Shown: in pieces, positions 27,811 to 36,492 of the stretch
Numbering within the stretch: position 1 is the first letter of the stretch
How the letters are laid out: each line of letters begins with the position of its first letter
Source: Bacillus gaemokensis
GTDB taxonomy: Bacteria; Bacillota; Bacilli; Bacillales; Bacillaceae_G
Direction of reading: 5' to 3'
Length of the DNA: 52,804 nucleotides
NCBI RefSeq assembly: GCF_001590835.1
Contig: NZ_LTAQ01000014.1
Coordinates: 1 to 52,804, forward strand
Translations under genes and position numbers: made by a program
The notes under the pieces: model-generated
The model's input: only the letters and a program-made list of their open reading frames with translations
Database searches by the model: none
What the model was told of the DNA's origin: nothing

Positions 27811-27897
27811 GTATCACCCAAATGGGTTTACCTTAAAAATAGGCAGACCAATCCCGATTACCCTGCACACAGGCAGAGCCTTTGTAGCACTATTTAA

Positions 27898-27939
27898 TTA
27901 GCGGCTCAAAGTACAAAATCGGAATCTTAAAAATGCCAT
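27898..27939 (-). CDS. ErmD-like macrolide-arrest leader peptide MAFLRFRFCTLSR
   Basis: A 13-codon ORF with GGAGGG nine bases upstream and a near-consensus promoter just before it (27974-28002). The peptide contains R-F-R, the +x+ motif at which macrolide-bound ribosomes stall, in the frame R-x-R-F-x-T-L shared with the ErmD leader MTHSMRLRFPTLNQ. After the stop codon GAGCC of the ORF end can pair with GGCTC downstream, followed by a terminator-like hairpin. It most likely senses macrolide for the mph gene 390 bases downstream. An alternative is that it served a resistance gene since lost. Confidence 0.7.
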   Translation of the reverse strand: MAFLRFRFCTLSR

Positions 27940-27973
27940 CAGGTAAATCCCTCCGTTCTTTAAAGTTACTTAC

Positions 27974-28002
27974 ATAATATTATTAATATATGTGTTTTAC
28001 AA
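27974..28002 (-). promoter_or_regulatory. Promoter of the leader peptide transcript
   Basis: TTGTAA (28002-27997), a 17-base spacer, and TATTAT (27979-27974) on the minus strand. Transcription would begin close to 27966, about 27 bases before the leader ATG, which suits a sensing leader. Confidence 0.6.
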
Positions 28003-28203
28003 GAAAAAGATGATTTAATTTTCAATATAATCTTTTGTTACATACTTATTTTCCTTTTGACTGCACCCAAGTAGCAATATCATTAATGACATACTCAGGA
28101 ATATTCTTCTATATTTCGCGATTTTTATTATGTATTTTTTATAGCATTTGATTTCTTTTTTTGCCGATATTACTACTAGAGCATAGAAAGAAATGTTATA
28201 AAT

Positions 28204-28235
28204 AAAAAATAACTAAACTAAGTTAGTCATTTTTT
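28204..28235 (-). terminator. Rho-independent terminator of tenA
   Basis: AAAAAATGACTAA pairs with TTAGTTATTTTTT (one wobble) on the minus strand, starting 17 bases past the tenA stop codon. Confidence 0.75.
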
Positions 28236-28252
28236 ATTTACAAAATATTTCT

Positions 28253-28942
28253 TTATAAAGTTACACCCTCTGTTTTTTCTTTCACTGGCCAGCTCTCTAA
28301 TGTGTAAGCCATCTCCCAAAACGAGTATTCATATTGACTACTAATGACAAAATGTTGCTTCATCCGCTTACGATCAGCTTCTGTCACAGTTTCAGCAATC
28401 GTATCTAATCGCGCGATTTGTTCTTCTACTAAAGTACGAAACCAATCCGATCCGTATGCTGCAAGCCACTCCTGATAAATTGGTTCTTCAGGTCGACATT
28501 CTTTCAACCGTTCACCAATTTCATAATAAAGCCAATAACAAGGTAAAATTGCTGCGATAATATCCCCTAAATGTCCTTCGTATGCAGCGCGATACATATG
28601 TGATGTATATGCATAAGCAGTCGGAGCGGGAACAAAAGAAGCTTTTTCTTCTTCAGTGATTCCTAATTTCTTTGCAAAGTTTTCATGTAGTGATAATTCA
28701 GCTTGATATGTATTTTGTGCATGGTGCGCCATACGAGCTGTCGTTTCTAATTCAATTGCTTTTGCCGCCCCTAACGTTTGCACTCTTGCGAAATGACTTA
28801 AATAATATGAATCTTGCAATACATAATAACGGAAGCTAGCTAAATCTAATGTTCCCTCGCCTAATTTTTTTACAAAAGGATGATGGAAACTCGCTTCCCA
28901 AATTGAATTAACTTCTTTACGTAATAGCTGTGAAAATGACAT
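28253..28942 (-). CDS. tenA: Aminopyrimidine aminohydrolase TenA
   Basis: A 229-residue all-helical thiaminase II. TenA hydrolyses aminomethyl-pyrimidine breakdown products of thiamin to HMP for salvage. The active-site cysteine is in ILPCYWLYYEIGERL near residue 135, and the glutamate region is SSQYEYSFWEMAY near residue 205, as in the family. Length is typical. ATG at 28942 follows GGAGGG; the extra N-terminal residues of the longer frame are AT-rich leader. A TPP riboswitch and terminator lie upstream, so the gene is off when thiamin diphosphate is abundant. It is the only gene of this transcript. Confidence 0.95.
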   Translation of the reverse strand: MSFSQLLRKEVNSIWEASFHHPFVKKLGEGTLDLASFRYYVLQDSYYLSHFARVQTLGAAKAIELETTARMAHHAQNTYQAELSLHENFAKKLGITEEEKASFVPAPTAYAYTSHMYRAAYEGHLGDIIAAILPCYWLYYEIGERLKECRPEEPIYQEWLAAYGSDWFRTLVEEQIARLDTIAETVTEADRKRMKQHFVISSQYEYSFWEMAYTLESWPVKEKTEGVTL

Positions 28943-29045
28943 TTTAATCCCTCCGATGAATATATATAATTTTTTCCTCGCTAGTTGTTTATTAACTATC
29001 AAACTACTTAGCTCTAATCTAAACTCTCCCCGATATAGACCAAAA

Positions 29046-29084
29046 TAAAAACCACTTTCTTTAGATATATAAAAAAAGTGGTTT
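29046..29084 (-). terminator. TPP riboswitch expression-platform terminator
   Basis: AAACCACTTT pairs with AAAGTGGTTT, followed by T-rich sequence, between the TPP aptamer and the tenA start. Confidence 0.85.
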
Positions 29085-29107
29085 GGACATCATAAATATC
29101 ATATTCT

Positions 29108-29206
29108 GTCACTTCCACTTCCCTACGCTGGTATGAACCAGATCAGGTCCCAAGGGTCTCAAAAATATTCTTTGATCTCAGCCTATATAACGGCACCCCT
29201 AGCGGA
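29108..29206 (-). promoter_or_regulatory. TPP riboswitch (THI element)
   Basis: On the minus strand the consensus blocks follow in order: CTAGGGGTGCC, GGCTGAGATCAAAG, GACCCTTGGGACCTGATCTGG, TTCATACCAGCGTAGGGAAGTGG. Downstream is an intrinsic terminator and tenA. This is the classic thiamin diphosphate-sensing layout. Confidence 0.95.
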
Positions 29207-29309
29207 TAGATAATAACTATGTAGTTTTGATATTTATCATAACATAATTCAGAAAACAGTCAAATATATTTGAACGTTCCGGATTTATAAAGTACCAGTT
29301 TGTAAAACA

Positions 29310-30032
29310 TCAGTCGTCTATTCCAACTAATTTTTTAATTTGCCCTACCACATTCAAATCACAAGCACCGCCGTGATAACAAATTACTCTATCGATATCA
29401 AATTCTAAAAATCTTCTAAGTGATTCTGTAGCTGTTTCCATATCTGGTGTCGTTTGTGACACAGGTCCTTTTAAGTTTCCATTAGTACATACCATCGCGT
29501 CACCCGCGATCAATGTTTTATATTTTTCACTATATAAACTAATATGTCCAGGAGTATGCCCTGGTGTATGAATGACTTGAACGCCTCCGAAAAATGGTAA
29601 TCTTTGTCCATCTTCCAATGTTTGATTTACTTTTGCGGTTGGAGGATTTTTATATAGAGCTTGTATAGCATCTGGAAGTGCAGCCCATTTTTCCTCACTC
29701 ATTTTATTAGGATCTCCTTTTAAAAGGGGGTATTGCCCTTCAATATAAGGTCTATCTAATTCATGTGCGTACACTTCAATAGACTGATCTGCTTTCTGTT
29801 GTATTTCAGGAAGACTTCCAATATGGTCTATATCTTGATGGGTTAAAATAATTGCTTTTAATTGTTCAAAAGACACACCAACATCATTCATTGCATCATG
29901 AATTTGTTCTAATTGTCCTGGCATACCTGTATCGACTAATATAGCTTCTTTTTCGTCCCAAAGTAATGTTGGATTTAATCCAAATCCTTGGATTTTCAAT
30001 TCTAAAACCGCTATTCCGCTTTCAATTTTCAT
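29310..30032 (-). CDS. MBL-fold metallo-hydrolase
   Basis: A 240-residue metallo-beta-lactamase-fold hydrolase of the glyoxalase II-like branch. Metal ligands are in ILTHQDIDHIG near residue 65 (H-x-x-x-D-H), HTPGHTPGHISLY near residue 155 and AGDAMV near residue 175, with a late VICYHGG. It lacks any beta-lactamase-specific feature; the substrate could be a thioester, lactone or similar. GAGGAGGAAGC precedes the ATG. A perfect consensus promoter overlapped by a 14-bp inverted repeat lies about 100 bases upstream, so it is probably repressor-controlled. Confidence 0.9.
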   Translation of the reverse strand: MKIESGIAVLELKIQGFGLNPTLLWDEKEAILVDTGMPGQLEQIHDAMNDVGVSFEQLKAIILTHQDIDHIGSLPEIQQKADQSIEVYAHELDRPYIEGQYPLLKGDPNKMSEEKWAALPDAIQALYKNPPTAKVNQTLEDGQRLPFFGGVQVIHTPGHTPGHISLYSEKYKTLIAGDAMVCTNGNLKGPVSQTTPDMETATESLRRFLEFDIDRVICYHGGACDLNVVGQIKKLVGIDD

Positions 30033-30127
30033 GTTGCGCTTCCTCCTCGATACATAAATTAGTGAAATTATTTCTCTTACTAAAATGTATCACGTCAGGA
30101 AATCTAAAGTCAATGAATAAAATTTTA

Positions 30128-30173
30128 ATTATAACACAAAAATAATTATTTGTCAATACTTATTTTTGTGTTA
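30128..30173 (-). promoter_or_regulatory. Consensus sigma-A promoter inside a 14-bp inverted repeat operator
   Basis: TTGACA (30156-30151), a 17-base spacer and TATAAT (30133-30128) form a perfect promoter for the metallo-hydrolase. The arms TAACACAAAAATAA (30132-30145) and TTATTTTTGTGTTA (30160-30173) are exactly complementary and enclose the -35 and most of the spacer. Such symmetry is expected of a repressor site; the regulator is not adjacent and is unknown. Confidence 0.75.
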
Positions 30174-30211
30174 CGATTCTCATTTCAAGTCAAAACCATC
30201 CTCCTTTTTCC

Positions 30212-31237
30212 TCATATATCTTTCCGATACAAATTAATTACATCTTTCAAAGCTGCCGCTGCTGCTCCTCTTGGATTTGATGCACCTCCAATTGAAGTGA
30301 TTTTACCCATCGTATCTGTATGAAAAGTTATCCCTTTTTCCGTTCCATTCACATTAGCTAGCGGATGTTCTTTCTCCATTTCACGTGGACACACTTCTAA
30401 TTTAAGATTTCCAGAATGATCTTTATATGCTGTAGCTATTAATTTTAAAGATTTATCTTGTTCTTTTGCTTTCTGTATATCTTGTTTTGTAATACTCCCA
30501 ATTCCTTGTATACTTACATTCTCAAGGCTATACTCTGCCTCAAATAAGCTATTTGCCAATAACAAGAGTTTGCAAGCACTATCCATTCCACTTATATCTA
30601 ATGTCGAATTTGTTTCAGCAATCCCTTGTTGTTGAGCTTGTTGTAATCCTCCATGGAATGTTAAATCTTCTTCATACATCTTTGTAAGGATATAATTTGT
30701 TGTTCCATTCAGTATGCCTTCTATTTTTTCAATTTGACATCCAGCTAGACTGAACTGTCCAATATCTAATGTAGGTAATGCTGCTGCAGTTGCTCCGCTA
30801 TAACGGATACGGACATTTGCGATTCGAGCAGCTTCTGTAAGTTCTCTCCATCCTGTAACCAGTGCCCCTTTCGAAATTGCAACTATATCCATATGGTTTT
30901 GAATCGCTCTTTGCATATATGTTTTTCCAGGTTCTCCATTTTGAAGATTTGTTGGTGTTGATTCTATTAACACGTCTGCGGTAATATTAGCGGATACTGC
31001 ATCATCGGGATATAGTTCTATATATTTTTGAATCGCTTGCTTACCAGATCCATATACTAATAAATCATTTAGTTGTAAACCATTTTCATTATGTATTGTT
31101 ATATTTCTTCCCAAAATACCCGTCATCACAATATTTATCCCATATATTTCATTTATATATGAATGTCTCTCATTTACCAATTTAACAAATTCTTTTCCAA
31201 CAATTCCATAACCAGATAACACAACTTTAATTATCAT
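30212..31237 (-). CDS. Homoserine dehydrogenase (short form, no ACT domain)
   Basis: A 341-residue NAD(P)-dependent homoserine dehydrogenase, which reduces aspartate semialdehyde to homoserine in threonine and methionine synthesis. The nucleotide motif is LSGYGIVGKEFV at residues 6-17; ISKGALV and the catalytic region GILNGTTNYILTKMYEE, then GIAETNSTLDISGMDSACK, follow. It lacks the C-terminal ACT domain of the usual threonine-inhibited enzyme (about 430 residues), so it is probably not feedback-inhibited or is a paralogue with a special role. ATG at 31237 follows GGGGTG. No thr or met genes are adjacent. Confidence 0.88.
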   Translation of the reverse strand: MIIKVVLSGYGIVGKEFVKLVNERHSYINEIYGINIVMTGILGRNITIHNENGLQLNDLLVYGSGKQAIQKYIELYPDDAVSANITADVLIESTPTNLQNGEPGKTYMQRAIQNHMDIVAISKGALVTGWRELTEAARIANVRIRYSGATAAALPTLDIGQFSLAGCQIEKIEGILNGTTNYILTKMYEEDLTFHGGLQQAQQQGIAETNSTLDISGMDSACKLLLLANSLFEAEYSLENVSIQGIGSITKQDIQKAKEQDKSLKLIATAYKDHSGNLKLEVCPREMEKEHPLANVNGTEKGITFHTDTMGKITSIGGASNPRGAAAAALKDVINLYRKDI

Positions 31238-31310
31238 ATTATCACCCCAGAATATCATCATATTTCACTCACCTTTATTATAGTAAAAACAATCATTTTG
31301 TTCACGAAAT

Positions 31311-31344
31311 AAAAACGCTCCCAATACATATTGAGGGCGTTTTA
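31311..31344 (-). terminator. Rho-independent terminator of the lipase gene
   Basis: AAAACGCCCTCAAT pairs with ATTGGGAGCGTTTT (one wobble) around a four-base loop, 20 bases past the lipase stop, followed by TATTT. Confidence 0.88.
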
Positions 31345-31363
31345 TTATTTTATATACAACTAT

Positions 31364-32605
31364 CTATTTCGGTAAACTTGATAACCTTTCAGCAATATTT
31401 CGATAAAAAGCATTAATATCCGAAAAACCTAAAGCATCAGAAACACTAAGTCCAACCATATCGAGATGATCCCAGTTTTGTTTCGTTTCAATATGATTCC
31501 ATTTCCCAAGTGCTGGAGTACCACTATTATTTATAATCGCATCAGTTGAAGGTGCTACCATTGAATTTGTATTTACTACACCGTCATTTTGCCACCAAGA
31601 CGAATCGATGAATGGACGGTTTTGTTCATATCTCGCATAAGACCCTAAGAAAAATGCATTTCCCATTAATGCTTTATTCATTGTAATATGAGGAAGGTGC
31701 AGACCTGTTATAAGTTCTACTTGTGTTGCATGTCCACTATAGGAGAAATAATAAACATCCGGTTGAGCTTTTACCCAACTGTTCAATTCCTTCGCTCCAT
31801 CTGTGCTTAAATCCCACTGACTAATATCCTTTGTATTTTGCCAAAGCGAGCTGTTTAGTACACGGTTTGAGTATTGAAGAAATGACTCCCCTGCTCTCTT
31901 TTTAATACCCCATTGATCTAATTTAAAATCATATAATGCTAGATTATTATTTTCTCCTATACTCGCTGCCGCAACAAGTAACTCCTTTACAGTTGGCAAT
32001 AGTAGACTTCCATCTGCAAGAGTTGTCCCATTATGAGGCGTTGCCAATGTTGTAACGCTATGAACATATGATTTCCCACCTTGAAACAATGGTGACATTT
32101 TTGCATCACTATGTTTCTTAGCGTATTCTTTCTCTTCTTGATTCCCTTCTTTTAATAATTGGACCAATGTACGTGTTGTTTGTCCACCCATACTATGACC
32201 AACTAAATGAACCTTATTTGTTTCACTCCAATTCGAAGCAAATCCAGCATAAGTTCGTCCATATCGATCATGACCGTGTTTCTCAGCATGTGCTGCACCA
32301 TAATCAACTGTTCCACCATTAATTTGTGCATATAACTCACAAGCACGGTCCCAGTTACTAGATACAGGTCCCACCGCTGCAGTATGCACTTGATATCCAT
32401 TCTTTTTTAAATTCTCTTGAATATCATGTACACCACCCCAATACTTCACACCTAGCAATTCATCTCTGCCCCATCCTGTAAATCCATGAACTAGAATAAT
32501 AGGAGTGTTATTATTTTTCCCTTCTGCTGCATAAGTTGATCCTGGCATGATTATACTTGATGTGATAAAACATAAAATCAAAAATCCCCAAATTAACCTT
32601 TTCAT
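31364..32605 (-). CDS. Secreted triacylglycerol lipase (family I.5-like)
   Basis: A 413-residue secreted lipase. Residues 1-27 are a signal peptide (KR, then WGFLILCFITSSIIMPG, cleavage near TYAAEG). The mature alpha/beta hydrolase opens with PIILVHGFTGWGRDE (oxyanion strand), has the nucleophile elbow VHLVGHSMGGQTTR (Ser of GHSMGG near residue 140), and includes long inserts like the zinc- and calcium-binding thermophilic Bacillus lipases. Catalytic Asp and His lie in the C-terminal third (NTNSMVAPSTD and WNHIETKQNWDHLDM regions). AAGGGGATG precedes the ATG. Monocistronic. Confidence 0.92.
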   Translation of the reverse strand: MKRLIWGFLILCFITSSIIMPGSTYAAEGKNNNTPIILVHGFTGWGRDELLGVKYWGGVHDIQENLKKNGYQVHTAAVGPVSSNWDRACELYAQINGGTVDYGAAHAEKHGHDRYGRTYAGFASNWSETNKVHLVGHSMGGQTTRTLVQLLKEGNQEEKEYAKKHSDAKMSPLFQGGKSYVHSVTTLATPHNGTTLADGSLLLPTVKELLVAAASIGENNNLALYDFKLDQWGIKKRAGESFLQYSNRVLNSSLWQNTKDISQWDLSTDGAKELNSWVKAQPDVYYFSYSGHATQVELITGLHLPHITMNKALMGNAFFLGSYARYEQNRPFIDSSWWQNDGVVNTNSMVAPSTDAIINNSGTPALGKWNHIETKQNWDHLDMVGLSVSDALGFSDINAFYRNIAERLSSLPK

Positions 32606-32685
32606 ATTACATCCCCTTTTTATTTTTCTCTATTCACCCCTAATAAAACGCTTACATTTCACCGCCTTTTTTATGTTATTGAAAA

Positions 32686-32740
32686 AAATCCACAAGCATA
32701 TACACCTGTGCAAAAACACAAAGGTAACGCGATGTGGATC
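32686..32740 (-). terminator. Two-stem terminator downstream of the lipoprotein gene
   Basis: On the minus strand ATCCACA pairs with TGTGGAT, enclosing a second imperfect stem (ACCTTTGTG with CACAGGT), followed by a seven-T run. Confidence 0.6.
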
Positions 32741-32884
32741 TCCGTTTCTCTATCACAATTATTAACTTAAACATACTGTAAACTATATTATCTAAATAGT
32801 CTATCAATTATGAAATATTACATACTTGATAAAGTTTTGTTGCCAATTTAGGTCACTTACTTAAATAGCACTCTCTATTTGACG

Positions 32885-33562
32885 TTACTTATCTATCGTT
32901 ACAAATTTCACTACTATTAAATCATTAAAATTCTTCACCCGCTTTTTCATTTTCAAATATTCATTTACTACTGTATTATCTGTAGACATTGTTGGCTTTT
33001 TATCACCTAATGATTTTTTCAAATATAGGAACTGCAGACTCGTTTCCTCTACTTGTATTTCTTGATACACTTCATTTTTCGAAACAATAAAATGTAGTCC
33101 AGGCTCATAATCTCCTACATTACCAATCCAAGCGTTACGATCATATGTAACAGGTATTTCTGTCTCGTTAAGATTGATACTTGTTATATCACTTTCATGC
33201 TCAGTCGTAAACAACAAAGATCTCCCTTTTGGTATTTCAGGTAATTGAACTAAGGGAATGGAATCCATATTCCCATTCACATCTTTACGTTTGTGAATAA
33301 GCTTTTTGGCTATTAATTTATTAGCTGTTGATTCATCCAAAATCAGCACTTTTTTCTCATCGACCATACCTGTTTTAACCCGAAATACATCTTTAGTTTT
33401 TACATTTTCTTGATACCGTTCTAAAATTGGCAAAGCATATTGTTCCTCTCCCACAATAACGATACCGTTTACTGGCTGTGTACCTTGATTTGATTTAGAA
33501 CATCCTTGCAAACTTATGAAAATCAATAGAGTGATTATCAACATAATGAGTAACTGCTTCAT
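32885..33562 (-). CDS. Lipoprotein of unknown function downstream of the Bce-type transporter
   Basis: A 225-residue predicted lipoprotein: MKQLLIMLIITLLIFISLQGC is a signal with the lipobox LQGC, giving a lipidated Cys at residue 21. The mature part is soluble and moderately charged, with VNGIVIVGEEQYALPILERY at its start and paired strand-like repeats (FTTEHESDITSINL); no known domain is recognised. It follows the BceB-type permease gene on the same strand with a gap under 100 bases and no clear terminator, so it may be co-transcribed and help in peptide sensing or protection. That link is inference. Confidence 0.7.
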   Translation of the reverse strand: MKQLLIMLIITLLIFISLQGCSKSNQGTQPVNGIVIVGEEQYALPILERYQENVKTKDVFRVKTGMVDEKKVLILDESTANKLIAKKLIHKRKDVNGNMDSIPLVQLPEIPKGRSLLFTTEHESDITSINLNETEIPVTYDRNAWIGNVGDYEPGLHFIVSKNEVYQEIQVEETSLQFLYLKKSLGDKKPTMSTDNTVVNEYLKMKKRVKNFNDLIVVKFVTIDK

Positions 33563-33659
33563 AAAGACTCCTTTCCTACTAGACCGTAATACTCTCTTGT
33601 AATATGAAGATTACAAACTGACTACGAGCTTCTTTTTTATATAAAACCTCTATCAAATG

Positions 33660-35603
33660 TCACTGATCCATTGTCTTATACAATCTTTGCAGATAACGCC
33701 AACGTGTTACAAAGAAGTACACGATTTGTATACATAAAAACGAAATCAAAATTACACTTGAACTATTCAAAATAGAAAAATCTAGTAACTGCTGAAGTGC
33801 GATAAATGCTACTGATGTATGGATAATTGCAACTAATATCGGTAAAAAGAACATGATTACTAATTGTCTCGTTATAATTTTTCTTAACTCTTTCTTACTT
33901 AATCCCATTTTTGAAATCAATTTATATTGTTGCTGGTCTCGATCTAAATCAGCATACAGACGGAAGTAAATAAAACTAGCTGCGAATGTGAAGAAAACAA
34001 TTCCGACCAACACACTAACCATAAACAATAGTCCATTCTTTTGTTTCGCTAGCAACCAATCTAAAGTTAAAGTTTGGAAGCTGTAATGCGCTTCTTCCTT
34101 ATAGGGACTTATTTCAGTATTCAATTGTTTTGAAATTTCTTTTGTTTGTAGCCAATCTTCTACTACAAATCCATAAATACGCTCTCTTTCTATAGGCATA
34201 GCTTCATTTACGGGAGCATTGCTAGATATTTTTTCATACACACTATCTTTTACAGCAATGAGAATACCTCGTACTTCATGCGGAAAAACAAGACGTTGCA
34301 ACGCTTTTTTTACATGAAACGTTTGCATCCAATCATCGTGGATTACTTCTATTTTATTTTTAAATTGACCATCTTTAAATTCCTGCTGCTGCGATATCCA
34401 TGAAGGAATGAGCAATATTTCATCTTCCCTCTTCAAAGTTTCAGTTTCATAACTAAGCGCTTTAGCAAGTGCATTATACTCACTTAGTTTCATTACATAA
34501 ATTCCATTCTCTGTATACAAAATTGAAGCTGCAGCATATTTATAATCAATTTTTTCACGCTCAAGTTTCTTTTTTATTTCTGAAATATGTTCTTTTTCAA
34601 AATCGTTCCCTTTAGAGCTCGTATAGATAAATGTATAAGGGTTTGTCATCCTTGCTAATTCTTTATTTCCTAGCGCAGCGCTAATTCCTATCGCTGTAAA
34701 TGATACAGCTGAAATAATTGAGATAATAAAAAACATAACAGCGTTGTCTTTCATACGGTATATAAGTTCTGAAAACGTCAAAATATTTGTTTTATGAAAA
34801 AACACCCCTGCTCTCCTTTTTAACATACGTAGTATAAACACACTACATTGTGTATAAAGGAAATATGTACCGATAATAACTAACAAGGTACCTAATAAAG
34901 GATACAGAGTAGAAATAATTCTGTTTAGAACAAAATAAAGTACAACACCATATCCCGATCCGATACAAATAACAGAAAAAACGGATAACAATACAGATGC
35001 CTTTGGTTCTGGTTTTGGTTTTTCTTCTGCTTGTATGAGTTCGACAAGTTCATTCACTTTCATTGTCTTCATCGTAAATAAAGAAACGATGAAAAATAAA
35101 ATAAAAAACGCTACTACTGTTAAAACTATCGCTTGAAAAGGAATATAAAATGGTAATCCATTACGAATAGATAATATGCTTGCACTAATTAACAAAACTA
35201 ATTTAGAAAATATAAGACCAACTACAATCCCTATAAAAATCGAACTAACTCCAATTAACATATTTTCAATGAGCACCAATTTCCTCAACTGCCTCATCGA
35301 CATTCCCTGCATCATTAATATACCGAACTCTTTTTTACGAGTTTTTAGAAATGAGCTAACTGAATACAGGATAAAGAAAAATGAAAAAACGAAGATTAGA
35401 CCTTGTGAAATTCTAAATCCAATTGTGCCAAGTTCACTTATCGTTGCACTTGTTGATTTTAGTTCACCAGCTAAATCTGGATGAAATAATAAAAGCGCAT
35501 ACGTAAAAAAAATCATGATAGAAAATGTGCTACTTAAAAAATGTGCAGCATACGTACGCTTATTTCGGAAAATGTTATTAAATGCGAATTGACGAAAAGT
35601 CAT
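33660..35603 (-). CDS. BceB-type ABC transporter permease (peptide antibiotic detoxification)
   Basis: A 647-residue FtsX-fold permease with about ten membrane helices and a large extracellular domain (roughly residues 310-520) between helices 7 and 8, the layout that defines BceB. These permeases free lipid II-cycle intermediates from bacitracin-like or lantibiotic peptides and signal to the partner kinase. The opening FRQFAFNNIFRNKRTYAAHF and the KEFGILMMQGMSMRQLRKLV segment are typical. The start overlaps the ATPase gene by 26 bases. The specific drug cannot be inferred. Confidence 0.92.
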   Translation of the reverse strand: MTFRQFAFNNIFRNKRTYAAHFLSSTFSIMIFFTYALLLFHPDLAGELKSTSATISELGTIGFRISQGLIFVFSFFFILYSVSSFLKTRKKEFGILMMQGMSMRQLRKLVLIENMLIGVSSIFIGIVVGLIFSKLVLLISASILSIRNGLPFYIPFQAIVLTVVAFFILFFIVSLFTMKTMKVNELVELIQAEEKPKPEPKASVLLSVFSVICIGSGYGVVLYFVLNRIISTLYPLLGTLLVIIGTYFLYTQCSVFILRMLKRRAGVFFHKTNILTFSELIYRMKDNAVMFFIISIISAVSFTAIGISAALGNKELARMTNPYTFIYTSSKGNDFEKEHISEIKKKLEREKIDYKYAAASILYTENGIYVMKLSEYNALAKALSYETETLKREDEILLIPSWISQQQEFKDGQFKNKIEVIHDDWMQTFHVKKALQRLVFPHEVRGILIAVKDSVYEKISSNAPVNEAMPIERERIYGFVVEDWLQTKEISKQLNTEISPYKEEAHYSFQTLTLDWLLAKQKNGLLFMVSVLVGIVFFTFAASFIYFRLYADLDRDQQQYKLISKMGLSKKELRKIITRQLVIMFFLPILVAIIHTSVAFIALQQLLDFSILNSSSVILISFLCIQIVYFFVTRWRYLQRLYKTMDQ

Positions 35604-36348
35604 TTCGTTTCCCTCCTAACAACGAGAGAACATCCATAATTTTTTGATAAAACGCTTGTCTGCTTTCACCACAATAGATTTCATTATATAATTGACCATC
35701 TTTAATGAAGATGACACGACTACAATAACTTGCCGCATACGGATCATGAGTAACGAGCATCATGGTCGCACGTTCTTTCTTATTCAATTCATCTAACATT
35801 TCCATAACATCATTTGAAGATTTAGAATCTAAATTTCCTGTCGGTTCATCTGCTAATAATAGTTGTGGTTTATGAATAATCGCACGAGCCATTGCGGTAC
35901 GCTGCGCTTGACCTCCAGATATTTCAAAAGTCCTTTTATGTAATATGTCAACAATACCTAATTTTCCCGCGACTTCTTCCACTCGTTTGTTCATGTCCTT
36001 TACAGGAACTCCATCTAATGTCATCGGTAACACAATATTTTCTTTCACCGTAAGCGTACTTAAAAGATTAAAAGACTGAAAAACAAATCCTAATTTCCGG
36101 CGACGAAATAAAGCTAAATTTTCCGATGTTAATTGGAAAGGGTTGGTACCGTTTATTAAGATTTCACCAGACGTTGGGGAGTCAATTGTAGATACCATAT
36201 TTAATAATGTTGTTTTCCCACTACCTGATGACCCCATAATCTCTACAAATTCACCTTCTTGAATAGACAAATCAATATCGGTCAAGGCTTTGAAAGGAAC
36301 TTTTCCTTTATATACTTTACTAATGCCCTTCGCATTTAAAATCTCCAT
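35578..36348 (-). CDS. BceA-type ABC transporter ATP-binding protein
   Basis: A 256-residue ATPase of the MacB/BceA group. Walker A is GSSGSGKTTL near residue 40, Q-loop VFQSFNLL, signature ISGGQAQR, Walker B LLLADEPTGNLD, and H-loop VTHDP. It pairs with the downstream permease. ATG at 36348 follows AGGAGA; the extra upstream residues of the longer frame cover the promoter. A BceR box lies 85 bases upstream, so it is under control of the adjacent two-component system. Confidence 0.94.
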   Translation of the reverse strand: MEILNAKGISKVYKGKVPFKALTDIDLSIQEGEFVEIMGSSGSGKTTLLNMVSTIDSPTSGEILINGTNPFQLTSENLALFRRRKLGFVFQSFNLLSTLTVKENIVLPMTLDGVPVKDMNKRVEEVAGKLGIVDILHKRTFEISGGQAQRTAMARAIIHKPQLLLADEPTGNLDSKSSNDVMEMLDELNKKERATMMLVTHDPYAASYCSRVIFIKDGQLYNEIYCGESRQAFYQKIMDVLSLLGGKRNDFSSIRI

Positions 36349-36432
36349 AATCGTTCTCCTATCATTTGTACTATTTGATATGAAGTGTAAAGGAATTATC
36401 TTACATCTCATATTGATTCATCTTTCATTTAT

Positions 36433-36448
36433 CTTACAACTTTGTAAG
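36433..36448. promoter_or_regulatory. BceR-type operator
   Basis: CTTACAACTTTGTAAG is an inverted repeat that fits the known Bce regulator site TNACA-N4-TGTAA. It lies between the kinase gene and the bceA-type gene it should activate. Confidence 0.75.
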
Positions 36449-36454
36449 GTTTCT

Positions 36455-36492
36455 AAAAAAACTGATGAAAAGGGCTATTTCATCAGCTTTTT
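36455..36492 (-). terminator. Rho-independent terminator of the Bce-type two-component operon
   Basis: AGCTGATGAAA pairs with TTTTCATCAGT on the minus strand, followed by seven T; it overlaps the kinase stop codon and leaves transporter transcription to its own promoter. Confidence 0.8.

Noticed and set aside
27629-27817. 62-codon minus-strand ORF in the mph leader
   Set aside because: It begins inside a terminator-like hairpin with a GTG and no ribosome site; the region is better explained as regulatory RNA.
33597-33617. TTGTAAT / ATTACAA inverted repeat between the permease and lipoprotein genes as a second BceR box
   Set aside because: The half-sites are in the reverse order (TGTAA...TTACA) and the spacing is wrong for TNACA-N4-TGTAA.
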